This document shows positions 43,636 to 52,618 of a stretch of DNA of 64,000 nt, one piece after another. How positions within the stretch are numbered: the stretch's first letter is position 1; each line of letters begins with the position of its first letter. The notes beneath the pieces are model-generated. The model saw nothing but the letters and a program-made list of their open reading frames with translations, searched no databases and had not been told where the DNA came from. The translations under genes and the position numbers were made by a program. The DNA comes from Sphingobacterium alkalisoli. Lineage in GTDB: Bacteria > Bacteroidota > Bacteroidia > Sphingobacteriales > Sphingobacteriaceae. The DNA lies in assembly GCF_005049105.1 (NCBI RefSeq), contig NZ_SUKA01000001.1, positions 558,001-622,000 on the forward strand. The letters run 5' to 3'.

Positions 43636-44823
43636 ATGAAAAAAAATATTTTTTTGATAATCGGTAGCATTTTTTGTGCAGGAATGATCTTTTTCAGCTC
43701 CTGTACAAAGATGGATCACTTCTATGAAGATTACATCATCGAGCGGACCTATATTGGCAAGCCTGATTCGATTTGGGTACAACCAGGTGATCAACGTGTA
43801 CAGATTGGGATGCTCACACCAAAGGACGCTGAAGCCAGAGATTTGATTATTCGATGGAATTCGACAGACTCAATGGTTTTTCCTATTGATCACGATGTGG
43901 AAAGCCAATCCGTTATAATTGATAATTTAGAAGAGCGCGATTATGTGTTCAATGCCTATACCATTGACAGAAAAGGGCATCGCTCGCTTCCTATGGAATT
44001 GAGCACTACAGTTGCAGGCCCTGCTTATAGAACCACGATAACGCATAGGGAACTAGACTACAGTATTATTTTCCGCGATTCTGTGGCTTTGGTATGGAAA
44101 GCCATGTCGTCCGAGACGTTGTTTGGTGTCGAAATCGATTTTACGGACAAGGCCGGTGTACAACAGAAGACTTTAGTTTCTTCATCTACGTTCGCCAGTG
44201 TGGTTCGTGATGCTGATCCAAATGAATCAATTTCGGTAAGAACCGTATTTCGTGCGCATCCCAATGCATTTGAGTATTTTTATACGGATCCGGTAGAAGT
44301 AGATCTAGTTGCAACGAAACGGAACACCCTCACTTTGGTGAGTAGTGCATACACCAATGCCGAGTACATCGATTTTCATTGGGTTCGGGTGTTCCTAGAA
44401 GCCGATGTGCCAAGACCAACAGGAACGGATATTGATATGTGCTATACATTGGGTTCCGGATCAAGATCTAACTTGTTTACCATGGATGGTACAGGATTTG
44501 GAGTTTTTGCGAGCGCTTGGCAATCCGCGATAAGTTTTTGGCCCGTCCGTAATGTTGCACGACTAAAGCTAAACAGGGGTACGGCAGCGGTTGAGCTGTA
44601 CAATGAGTTAGACGAGATGGATAGAACCCAGATGGTTGCAGCTTATGAGAATTCAGCTGCAACAGGTTTAAATCGGGTTTCAGGACTGTTGGTCGATGAT
44701 GTTATTCTCCTTCATTCTTCGGATAGAGATCTTTACGTAGCGATTAAAGTCGTGTCGGTGCCTCCGGCTACGGCAGGTGTCTACGGAACTTTAGGTATCG
44801 AGTTCAAGATTTCAAGACCGTAG
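43636..44823 (+). CDS. Surface lipoprotein, DUF4998-like N terminus, block 1
   Basis: A 395-residue lipoprotein (signal peptide; SSC lipobox with C23). Residues ~25-125 follow the DUF4998 pattern: YIERTYIGKPDSIWVQPG, RWNSTDSMVF and NAYTIDRKGHRSLPMEL. The remainder is beta-rich and unassigned. It is the fourth gene of the SusC-SusD unit and is followed by a strong terminator. Its likely role is surface binding. The paralogue at 52619 has a longer, different C-terminal part. Confidence 0.75.
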   Translation: MKKNIFLIIGSIFCAGMIFFSSCTKMDHFYEDYIIERTYIGKPDSIWVQPGDQRVQIGMLTPKDAEARDLIIRWNSTDSMVFPIDHDVESQSVIIDNLEERDYVFNAYTIDRKGHRSLPMELSTTVAGPAYRTTITHRELDYSIIFRDSVALVWKAMSSETLFGVEIDFTDKAGVQQKTLVSSSTFASVVRDADPNESISVRTVFRAHPNAFEYFYTDPVEVDLVATKRNTLTLVSSAYTNAEYIDFHWVRVFLEADVPRPTGTDIDMCYTLGSGSRSNLFTMDGTGFGVFASAWQSAISFWPVRNVARLKLNRGTAAVELYNELDEMDRTQMVAAYENSAATGLNRVSGLLVDDVILLHSSDRDLYVAIKVVSVPPATAGVYGTLGIEFKISRP

Positions 44824-44840
44824 TAAAATAACTATACACG

Positions 44841-44882
44841 AAGCCTTCTTTACTTTGAGACAACTTAAAGTAAAGAAGGCTT
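44841..44882 (+). terminator. Strong terminator closing SusC/SusD block 1
   Basis: A 16-bp perfect stem (44841-44856 with 44867-44882, core AAGCCTTCTTTACTTT), with further T-rich sequence (TTGTTTATTT). Confidence 0.85.
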
Positions 44883-44965
44883 GTTTATTTGTCCCCTATC
44901 TCCCACTGAGTATACACTTAGTAATGAAATTACATAATCTTAACATTCTAATAGCTGCTGTTTCC

Positions 44966-44973
44966 TATTTTTG
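44966..44973 (+). promoter_or_regulatory. -7 promoter element of the SDR gene
   Basis: TATTTTTG matches TAnnTTTG, 30 bp upstream of the SDR start codon. Confidence 0.5.
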
Positions 44974-45002
44974 GGTTTATCTATTATAAAATCATCAAAC
45001 AT

Positions 45003-45722
45003 ATGATAACTACGTTAAAAGGAAAAAAGGCAATTGTTACCGGTGGAGGTAGAGGTCTAGGAAAAGCCGTTGCTTTGCAACTTGCCAGAGAAGGTGTACA
45101 TGTCGGAATCACTGGGCGTAACGAAGAGAATTTGAAAGCTACGCTTGCCGAACTACACAATATCGGCGTTAACGCAGCTTATGCGGTATTTGATGTAGCC
45201 AACGAGGCCGCTGTTCAGGAGGGTGTCAAGAAACTGGCCGAAAAGCTAGCCGGTGTAGATATACTGATTAATAATGCTGGGGTGGGCGATTTTGGAAAGA
45301 TCACAGATATGCCCTCTACACAGTGGGAGGATGTAATTCGCGTCAATCTCTTTGGAGTCTATTATGTCGCAAAAGCAGTCTATCCTTTTTTGAAAGATAA
45401 AGGCGAAGGCGATATCGTGAATGTCGCTTCTACAGCAGGCTTAAAAGGAGGAGCTAATATGTCAGCCTATGCTGCCTCGAAAGCAGCTGTTGTTTCCCTT
45501 TCACAGTCTATGATGGCCGAATGGCGTAAAGAAAATATCCGTGTCATTACATTGACACCAAGTACCATTGCCTCCGATATGAGTATCCAGGGCGGGCTTA
45601 CGGATGGCAATCCAGAAAGCGTTTTACAACCAGAGGACTTTGCACAATGGGTGTGCGATATGCTTAGAATGAATAGAAGGGCTTTAGTGGCAAATGCTTC
45701 CTTATTTTCTAACAATCCGTAG
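45003..45722 (+). CDS. Short-chain dehydrogenase/reductase, FabG-like
   Basis: A 239-residue NAD(P)-dependent oxidoreductase with the classical SDR layout: cofactor motif TGGGRGLG (13-20), NNAGVG, catalytic Ser in NVASTAG, and SAYAASKAAV with the Tyr-x-x-x-Lys pair. It is annotated in many Bacteroidota as 3-oxoacyl-ACP reductase, but FabG of fatty-acid synthesis cannot be claimed from sequence alone. It is monocistronic, with its own promoter and preceded by a terminator, and is an island between the two SusC/SusD blocks. Confidence 0.9.
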   Translation: MITTLKGKKAIVTGGGRGLGKAVALQLAREGVHVGITGRNEENLKATLAELHNIGVNAAYAVFDVANEAAVQEGVKKLAEKLAGVDILINNAGVGDFGKITDMPSTQWEDVIRVNLFGVYYVAKAVYPFLKDKGEGDIVNVASTAGLKGGANMSAYAASKAAVVSLSQSMMAEWRKENIRVITLTPSTIASDMSIQGGLTDGNPESVLQPEDFAQWVCDMLRMNRRALVANASLFSNNP

Positions 45723-45773
45723 TTGTGATCGCGACTAACGTAATTGTCACGCTTTTTATTGTCTTGGTGGCCT

Positions 45774-45977
45774 TTATTTCAGTTGCAAAACATCTACTTT
45801 TTTTTTCCATAACAAATCTATTTCTACACCGTTACTGTCTTGCCAAAAATATAAATTGTTGAATAAGATAATAACGGTGGTGAAGGCTTTTGGAAACTGT
45901 CGGGTGTCTGGATTCTCTAATCTACCCCACCTCCTGTTAAGCTGGCCCCTCTTATACTTTGGATAAGATTGATACAA
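45774..45977 (-). pseudogene. Remnant of a DUF4143-type ATP-binding protein gene
   Basis: A 67-codon frame whose last 27 residues (NLYFWQDSNGVEIDLLW..) resemble the C-terminal nuclease-like region of AAA/DUF4143 proteins, usually written as LYFWRDSxGxEVDLL. The first 40 residues do not match that family and include a basic stretch (KYKRGQLNRRWGRLEN); a neighbouring frame reads RYYLIQQ, as expected before this motif, which suggests a frameshift. The ATPase domain is missing. The remaining 191 bp up to the next gene contain no gene. I read it as a decayed gene fragment. Confidence 0.5.
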
Positions 45978-46168
45978 TTAATCAATTTTTTGATCCAAAT
46001 TTGCAATTTTTTAAAGCGACTAAATTATAAATTTGACTACCGGGTTTTGTAACGGCCAAATTACAAACGAGTAAACCTAGTGCATTTTCAAGTACATTAT
46101 TATTACGATTTATATACTAAAATTACTGTATAACTAACTTAATATAAACCAAAAATAAACCAATTCTT

Positions 46169-49100
46169 ATGGAAAGACCTAAAGAAAAGTTGCTGTTTTT
46201 TTTGCTTTTTCTGCTTGCTCCTATTCTAGCTTTTTCGCAGAAGCAGATCACCGGAGTTGTTAAAAGTGCAACCAATGGAGAACTTATGCAAGGAGTAAGC
46301 GTCTTAAAAAACAAAGTGCCATCCGTAGTAACCAACGCCAATGGGGAATTCGTCATTACAGCCAATATTGGCGACAGCCTGACGTTCACCTCTGTCGGTA
46401 TGTCGCCGATAAGCCAGGTTGTCGACCAACGAAACATCTTGGAGATAACGATGTACGAAGACGGTAGTAATATTGACGAGGTAACGGTCGTTGCGTTTGG
46501 AACACAAAAGAAATCTTCAGTTGTAGGAGCAATTACGACGGTGAAAGCCGCCGATTTACGAATTCCGGCTTCCAACTTAACAGGTTCTTTTGCTGGACGA
46601 ATACCTGGGGTAATATCTTACCAAACCTCTGGAGAGCCTGGCGCCGATAATGCACAATTTTTTATACGAGGTGTCACTACGTTTGGATACCAAACTTCCC
46701 CGCTAATTCTTATCGATGGATTCGAATCCACTACGGATGTACTTTCTCGCCTACTACCAGACGATATCGAGAGTTTTTCCATCTTAAAAGATGCCTCAGC
46801 AACGGTATTGTATGGTGCTCGAGGAGCAAACGGAATTATTATGATTACAACTAAAGCGGGTAAAGAAGGACCTGTACGGATGAATGCCCGTGTAGATGTG
46901 AATACGGCTTCTCCGACGAAGATGGTTGATATGATCGGGGGAATAGACTACATGAGGTTGTATAACGAAGCCCGTGTGACCCGGAGTCCCGTTTTAGGAC
47001 CCTACTATACGCAACAAAAAATTCAGTCTACTATAGACGGCGAAAACCCGATGATTTTTCCCAACGTGGATTGGTTTAATACCTTGTTCAAAACGTCTAC
47101 GACCAATACCAAAGCCAATGTAAATCTTTCTGGCGGCGGTCAGGTAGCGACTTACTACGTGTCAACTGGTTTCGACAAGGAAACAGGCTTATTAAAGGTA
47201 GATAACAGAAATAATTTTAATAATAACATTGATATCAACAGGCTATTTATCCGGTCGAATGTAATTCTAAAACTGACGAAAACAACCACCTTAGATACCC
47301 GAATCCAAGGTAGATTTGATCGTTATACCGGTCCTTACCAATCGGCAAGTAATATTTTTAGAATGATTATGAACAGTAATCCAGTAGATTTTCCCGCCGT
47401 CTATCAGCCCGATCCAGCCAACGAATTTACCGACCATATCCTTTTCGGAAGTACTTCTGTAGCCGGAAACGTGAAAGTGAATCCGTATGCTGAAATGGTT
47501 CGTGGCTATGAAGATCGAAACGAAAGCAGTATCGTCGCACAGGCAACACTCTCCCAGGATCTTAGTTTCCTGACCGAAGGCTTAAAAATTCAGGGTAAGG
47601 CCTCCGTTAGTACCTGGAGTAGATACGCCAGCACCCGTACTTATTTTCCATTTTTCTATGACTTAGAAAATTATAATCAAATTACGGGCGCCTATACGCT
47701 ATATCCATTGAATCCTACTACAGGGCAAGCTTATTTAGGCGACGTCATTCCAGGAAGGGATGCAAATGGGCATTATTATTTTGAAGCCCGATTAAATTGG
47801 AACCGGACCTTCGGCTCGCATAATGTTGGGGCTATGACGGTAGGAATGATGGAAGAAAAATTATTGACAGCCGGGAACAGCACATCAATTTATGAAACCT
47901 TGCCAGAGCGTAATATGGGTAACTCCGGGCGTTTAACCTATGATTACGACAACCGGTATTTTGCCGAAATAGCTTATGGTTTCAATGGTTCAGAGAAATT
48001 TACCGGTGAGAAAAGATATGGGTTCTTCCCCTCCTTCGGCGGTAGCTGGATGATCTCTAACGAAAAGTTTTGGGAACCACTAAAAAGCGCCATTAGCACA
48101 TTCAAGGTCAGGGGAACCTGGGGATTGGTGGGGAATGACGCCATTGCAGAACGCTCTGGCCGTTTCTTTTACCTATCCGATATCGCGCTTGGCGGCGGAG
48201 CGTATCGTTGGGGCACGAGCTTCATGAATGCCTATACGGGTTTTAATGTCAATAGATACGCTAACCCGGACATTACTTGGGAGCAATCTGAAAAATGGAA
48301 CCTCGGATTAGAGATGAATTTTATGAATGAATCGCTTAAGTTTACGGGTGATTTCTTCAAAGATGTCCGAAGCAAGATCTATATGAACAGGGAGAACTTT
48401 CCTGCCTCTGCAGGGCTAGAAGCCAGCGTCAGTGGAAACGTTGGGAAGGTTAGTTCACAAGGTTTCGACGGGTCTATTGATTACCAGAAATTCTTTGGAG
48501 CGGATTTATGGATTTCCGGTCGTGCAAATTTCACCTATGCCGTAAACAAACTTTTGGAATTGGATGAGCGCGATTATCCGGACACCTACCTGAAAAGACA
48601 AGGGCAGAACATCAATCAACAATGGGGGTTATTGGCCGAACGTCTTTTCGTCGACGAATACGAAATACAGAATTCGCCTAAACAAGATTTCGGCGAATAT
48701 ATGGCAGGTGATATCAAATATAAGGACATCAATGGCGATGGTATCATTAATGACAACGACCGTATATCGATGGGATATCCAACGGTGCCAGAGATACAAT
48801 ATGGCTTTGGTATGTCCATGGGTTATAAGAGTTTTGACTTCTCCTTTTTCTTCCAAGGAAATAGAAATGTCTCCTTCTTCATCAATGCAACAGATGAATC
48901 GAACCCGGGTAATGGATCATATGGTATTGCACCTTTTGCATTTAGAAGAAATGCATTATCCATTATTGCCGATGATTACTGGAGCGAGACCAATCCAAAT
49001 ATTCACGCCTTTTGGCCTCGGTTATCGACAGAACCGCTCGCCAACAATACGAGACAATCGTCGTGGTGGTTAAGAGATGGGTCATTTTTAAGGATGAAAT

Positions 49101-49291
49101 CGTTAGAGATAGGTTTTAGTCCCAAAACACTGAAGCGAATTGGTATAAATCCTGGAAGCCGTATCTATTTCAGTACGGAGAATCTTTTTGTGCTCAGCCC
49201 CTTTAAGCTTTGGGATCCTGAAGTGGGACGGAATGGCTTAGGCTATCCGCCGAATAGACGATTTAATGTAGGTATTCAACTCACGTATTAA
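46169..49291 (+). CDS. SusC-like TonB-linked outer-membrane transporter, block 2
   Basis: A 1040-residue SusC-family transporter, paralogous to the protein at 37241. It has a signal peptide (1-~24, FFLLFLLAPILAFSQ), a regulatory-like domain (ITGVVKSATNGELMQGVSV), a plug with SGEPGADNAQFFIRGVTTFG and DIESFSILKDASATVLYGAR (nearly the same as block 1), and a barrel with KDINGDGIINDND. The shared plug and C-terminal sequences (GYPTVPEI.YGFG) point to a similar substrate class. The start ATG has no promoter region like A or B upstream. Confidence 0.95.
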   Translation: MERPKEKLLFFLLFLLAPILAFSQKQITGVVKSATNGELMQGVSVLKNKVPSVVTNANGEFVITANIGDSLTFTSVGMSPISQVVDQRNILEITMYEDGSNIDEVTVVAFGTQKKSSVVGAITTVKAADLRIPASNLTGSFAGRIPGVISYQTSGEPGADNAQFFIRGVTTFGYQTSPLILIDGFESTTDVLSRLLPDDIESFSILKDASATVLYGARGANGIIMITTKAGKEGPVRMNARVDVNTASPTKMVDMIGGIDYMRLYNEARVTRSPVLGPYYTQQKIQSTIDGENPMIFPNVDWFNTLFKTSTTNTKANVNLSGGGQVATYYVSTGFDKETGLLKVDNRNNFNNNIDINRLFIRSNVILKLTKTTTLDTRIQGRFDRYTGPYQSASNIFRMIMNSNPVDFPAVYQPDPANEFTDHILFGSTSVAGNVKVNPYAEMVRGYEDRNESSIVAQATLSQDLSFLTEGLKIQGKASVSTWSRYASTRTYFPFFYDLENYNQITGAYTLYPLNPTTGQAYLGDVIPGRDANGHYYFEARLNWNRTFGSHNVGAMTVGMMEEKLLTAGNSTSIYETLPERNMGNSGRLTYDYDNRYFAEIAYGFNGSEKFTGEKRYGFFPSFGGSWMISNEKFWEPLKSAISTFKVRGTWGLVGNDAIAERSGRFFYLSDIALGGGAYRWGTSFMNAYTGFNVNRYANPDITWEQSEKWNLGLEMNFMNESLKFTGDFFKDVRSKIYMNRENFPASAGLEASVSGNVGKVSSQGFDGSIDYQKFFGADLWISGRANFTYAVNKLLELDERDYPDTYLKRQGQNINQQWGLLAERLFVDEYEIQNSPKQDFGEYMAGDIKYKDINGDGIINDNDRISMGYPTVPEIQYGFGMSMGYKSFDFSFFFQGNRNVSFFINATDESNPGNGSYGIAPFAFRRNALSIIADDYWSETNPNIHAFWPRLSTEPLANNTRQSSWWLRDGSFLRMKSLEIGFSPKTLKRIGINPGSRIYFSTENLFVLSPFKLWDPEVGRNGLGYPPNRRFNVGIQLTY

Positions 49292-49311
49292 CCATAAAGA
49301 ACCAAATAAAG

Positions 49312-51267
49312 ATGAAAGCGATCAAATACATACTACTGGCTACCATAATCATGCTGGGTTCTTGTACGAAGTTCCTCGATGTGGTACCCGATAATACCCT
49401 GAAATTGGAGGATATTTTTAATCTTAAAATTGATGCCTACAATGCATTGGCTAAAGTGTACAGCTATTTACCAAACGACGAACGTACACATGTGACCTCT
49501 TGGAGCTTAGGTGACGAATGGATCGGCCGCCTCGATTTGAACAACAACAATGGCGATTTACGTGCCATGCGCATCATGCGTGGTCTACAGTCCCAAACAG
49601 ATCCGCAGCTTGGCTACTGGTCCGGTACGCAGGGTGGCAAACCATTGTATGAAGGCATGCGCCAAGCAGATGTGTTCTTAATGCATATCGATAACGTTAA
49701 AGACATGTCGGATGGCGAAAAAACAGACTGGAAAGCACAGGTGAAATTTCTGAAAGCGTATTATGCTTTTTTACTGGTACAGCGCTACGGTCCTATTGTT
49801 ATTCCAAAGACCATGGCTTCTCCAGAATCCACAAAAGAAGAGCTATTCCTGCCGAGAACCAAAGTGGAGGAGTGTTTTAACTATATCTTGGATTTAATGA
49901 ATGAAGCTATCCCAGGTTTGGTAGAGCGCGCAACGTCTAATAATCTGGGGCAAATTGACCAAGTAGCTGCAAGAGCTATTAAAGCACGTGTCTTAGTTTT
50001 TCGTGCAAGTCCCTTCTTCAACGGTAATCAGGAATACTTTGGCGATTTTATGGACAAAGATGGGCAACCATTCTTTCCGTTACAGGAAAATCAGGAGAAA
50101 TGGAAAGACGCCATCGATGCGCTCAACGAAGCTATTTCGTTATGCGAAACAAATGGGTTAGGCTTATATCATTATGAAAGAGAGCCTTTTATTTATGACA
50201 GACCTGCATTTGAAGCGAACAACGAGCGGATGAAGACCCTTTATGATCTGCGGATGCTCGTTGTAGATCCTTGGAATAGAGAGTTGGTTTGGGGCAATTC
50301 CAACCTGAATTATTACAACTCGGGAGAGCTGGCTCACTCCAGCAATATCCGCTTACCAGAAGGATATGGCGACGGGGTGGTTAATTCATCGAGTTTTTCC
50401 TGGCAATGGATGGCAGCCACCTATAGCATGGCCGAGCGGTATTACACGGAAAACGGGCTCCCTATTGAAGAGGATCTGACGTACGATTTCGATAACAAGC
50501 ACGAAATTGTACGTACTCCAGGACAGCTTGAACCGAGCTATACGCCATGGAATGGATACCTACAACCGGGAGCCGAAACGATAAAACTCTACATGAACCG
50601 AGAGCCTAGATTCTATGCCAACCTGGGGATCACTGCGGGATATTGGCGGGCACATGCGGTACGGATAAATACAATGATGTTTGGGAATTCCCACGGCGGC
50701 TATAACTCATCGCAACACACCACGGACTTTATGACCACCGGTATAGGGACACAGAAACTTGTACATCCCGAGTCGCAATCGGGAGCGTGGCAACGGACAA
50801 TTAAATTCCCGTACCCCATTATTCGGATGGCAGACCTATATTTAATGAAAGCAGAAGCATTAAATGAATATTCAGGACCTTCACAGGAGGTGTATGACGA
50901 GATCAACAAAGTGAGGACACGTGCCGGCATACCGGATATTGAAGCCATTTGGGCTGACGCCTCATTAACCCGGACGGTGAATAAGCATCAGACTAAAGAA
51001 GGTCTTCGGGATATTATTTTGAAGGAAAGAAGCATCGAGTTTGCGTTTGAGGGAATACATTTCTGGGATATGTGGCGTCATAAGAAGGCAACTTCCGCAT
51101 TTTCTTCTCCCGTTTGGGGATGGACACATACGGGAACAACAGCATCTGCATTTTTTGTATTGGAGGTGAAGCAAGAACGTCGATTTACCATCACCGATTG
51201 TTTGTGGCCTATAAGCCTTAATGAGATGAATACCAACGGGCAACTGATTCAGAATCCAGGTTGGTAA
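49312..51267 (+). CDS. SusD-like outer-membrane lipoprotein, block 2
   Basis: A 651-residue SusD/RagB-family lipoprotein: lipobox LGSC followed by TKFLDVVPDN, almost the same start as the block 1 SusD. LKAYYAFLLVQRYGPIVI is the matching helix, and LKERSIEFAFEGIHFWDMWR the RagB-type end. It is 20 bp downstream of its SusC, and its gene is followed after a 67-bp gap by the lipoprotein. It presumably covers the SusC at 46169. Confidence 0.93.
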   Translation: MKAIKYILLATIIMLGSCTKFLDVVPDNTLKLEDIFNLKIDAYNALAKVYSYLPNDERTHVTSWSLGDEWIGRLDLNNNNGDLRAMRIMRGLQSQTDPQLGYWSGTQGGKPLYEGMRQADVFLMHIDNVKDMSDGEKTDWKAQVKFLKAYYAFLLVQRYGPIVIPKTMASPESTKEELFLPRTKVEECFNYILDLMNEAIPGLVERATSNNLGQIDQVAARAIKARVLVFRASPFFNGNQEYFGDFMDKDGQPFFPLQENQEKWKDAIDALNEAISLCETNGLGLYHYEREPFIYDRPAFEANNERMKTLYDLRMLVVDPWNRELVWGNSNLNYYNSGELAHSSNIRLPEGYGDGVVNSSSFSWQWMAATYSMAERYYTENGLPIEEDLTYDFDNKHEIVRTPGQLEPSYTPWNGYLQPGAETIKLYMNREPRFYANLGITAGYWRAHAVRINTMMFGNSHGGYNSSQHTTDFMTTGIGTQKLVHPESQSGAWQRTIKFPYPIIRMADLYLMKAEALNEYSGPSQEVYDEINKVRTRAGIPDIEAIWADASLTRTVNKHQTKEGLRDIILKERSIEFAFEGIHFWDMWRHKKATSAFSSPVWGWTHTGTTASAFFVLEVKQERRFTITDCLWPISLNEMNTNGQLIQNPGW

Positions 51268-51334
51268 GCTTAAAATAGTCCCTTGGCAATTAAAAATCAA
51301 ACCGAGCTTGCGAGCTCAACGTAATTCTATACAT

Positions 51335-52609
51335 ATGAAAAGTACGAATCTTAAACTCTTATATATTACACTCGCCTCCTTGTTACTGTTTTCCTGTGAA
51401 GAGCTCGAGCGTTTTAAGCCCAATAGCGATGATAGCAACCCGCCCGGCAAGGTTACGTTAAAAACGTACAAAGCACTTTTTGGGGGAGCTAGATTTTTTT
51501 ATACACTTCCAGATGATGAAGATTTAATGAGCATAGAAGCCGTTTATACAAATCCAAAGGGTAAGGCTTTCACATTCGCGGCCTCTTATTTTGTTGACTC
51601 GTTAGATGTATATGGTTTCCCGAGCAGCGAGGAATATACCGTTCAGCTTTTTGCGGTAGATCGAGCTGGCAATAGGTCAGAGGCACTGGACGTTCCGGTT
51701 ATACCGTTAGAGCCTGCCTTTAGTCGCGTAGCGAATTCTATGGAAGTGAAGCCGGGGTTTAGCTCTTTCTTTTTAGATTGGACAAATGAGCTCAAGCAGA
51801 ATATAAATGTGTATGTCGATTTCACTTTTAACCAGGATGGCGCTACACGCACATTAACTTCCGTTTTTTCATCCAATTTGGAGGAAGATCGGAGATTTGT
51901 TAACGATTTATTTTTACCACCTACCGAAAAAGTCGCTGTTAAAGTGCGCGTAGAAGATATGTACGGTAACATCACCGAAACTATCGACAAAGGTAGTATT
52001 TCACTATTTGAAGATAATAAAATTGAGAAATCAGAATGGATGCTGCCTAATGCCAATGATTCGGTCGGTGGTGTTCCTATGGTTTTCGGCAATGCGTTAG
52101 AAGGACGTAATCGGTATGTCATTGACGATATCATCGACAGGGGAGACAACCTCAACTTTATGCATACCGGTAGTCGTGGAAAAACAGGAAGAACGGCAGA
52201 TGGGAATATGCCTTGGAACTTTATTATCGATCTAGGTGGCTATTATGAATTGAGTCGTATCATCACGGTACAGCGTCACTCTGGGGGATTAGCGAACATT
52301 GCCAGAGGACAGTATTATAGAGATGAAAATGTCGGCATGTACAATATGTACATTTGGGACGACGCGACTAGTTCCTGGGAGTTTGTGTCGCAAAGCAAAA
52401 TTATCGTTCCACAAGGTTTGACTGAATTGGAGTTTGTAAAGAAAGGGGAGGCTGGAGATATGGCCTATATGTATCCGGATGAGCCAGCATATACCAAACC
52501 AACACGATGGTTCAGGTACGAGGCGGTGAAGAGCTTTAACGGAAACTATACCCTAGAAGATGCGAATTGCCTATCGGAAATAACCTTATATGGTAAAAAA
52601 AGAAATTAA
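51335..52609 (+). CDS. Surface lipoprotein, DUF4959/DUF5126/DUF5000-like, block 2
   Basis: A 424-residue lipoprotein from ATG 51335 (lipobox LFSC, then EELERF, acidic after the Cys). The layout is the same as its paralogue at 42417, with a Fn3/DUF4959-like N-terminal part and a discoidin/DUF5000-like end (RWFRYEAVKSFNGNYTLEDANCLSEITLYG). An upstream TTG at 51308 would add a charged tail without a signal role. It is likely a surface ligand-binding partner of the block 2 SusC/SusD pair. Confidence 0.8.
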   Translation: MKSTNLKLLYITLASLLLFSCEELERFKPNSDDSNPPGKVTLKTYKALFGGARFFYTLPDDEDLMSIEAVYTNPKGKAFTFAASYFVDSLDVYGFPSSEEYTVQLFAVDRAGNRSEALDVPVIPLEPAFSRVANSMEVKPGFSSFFLDWTNELKQNINVYVDFTFNQDGATRTLTSVFSSNLEEDRRFVNDLFLPPTEKVAVKVRVEDMYGNITETIDKGSISLFEDNKIEKSEWMLPNANDSVGGVPMVFGNALEGRNRYVIDDIIDRGDNLNFMHTGSRGKTGRTADGNMPWNFIIDLGGYYELSRIITVQRHSGGLANIARGQYYRDENVGMYNMYIWDDATSSWEFVSQSKIIVPQGLTELEFVKKGEAGDMAYMYPDEPAYTKPTRWFRYEAVKSFNGNYTLEDANCLSEITLYGKKRN

Positions 52610-52618
52610 TTTTCAATT

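Noticed and set aside
28400..45000. A higher GC content in the accessory half as proof of recent transfer
   Set aside because: Parts of 30-36 kb look richer in G+C by eye than the flanks, but I did not compute it, so no claim is made.
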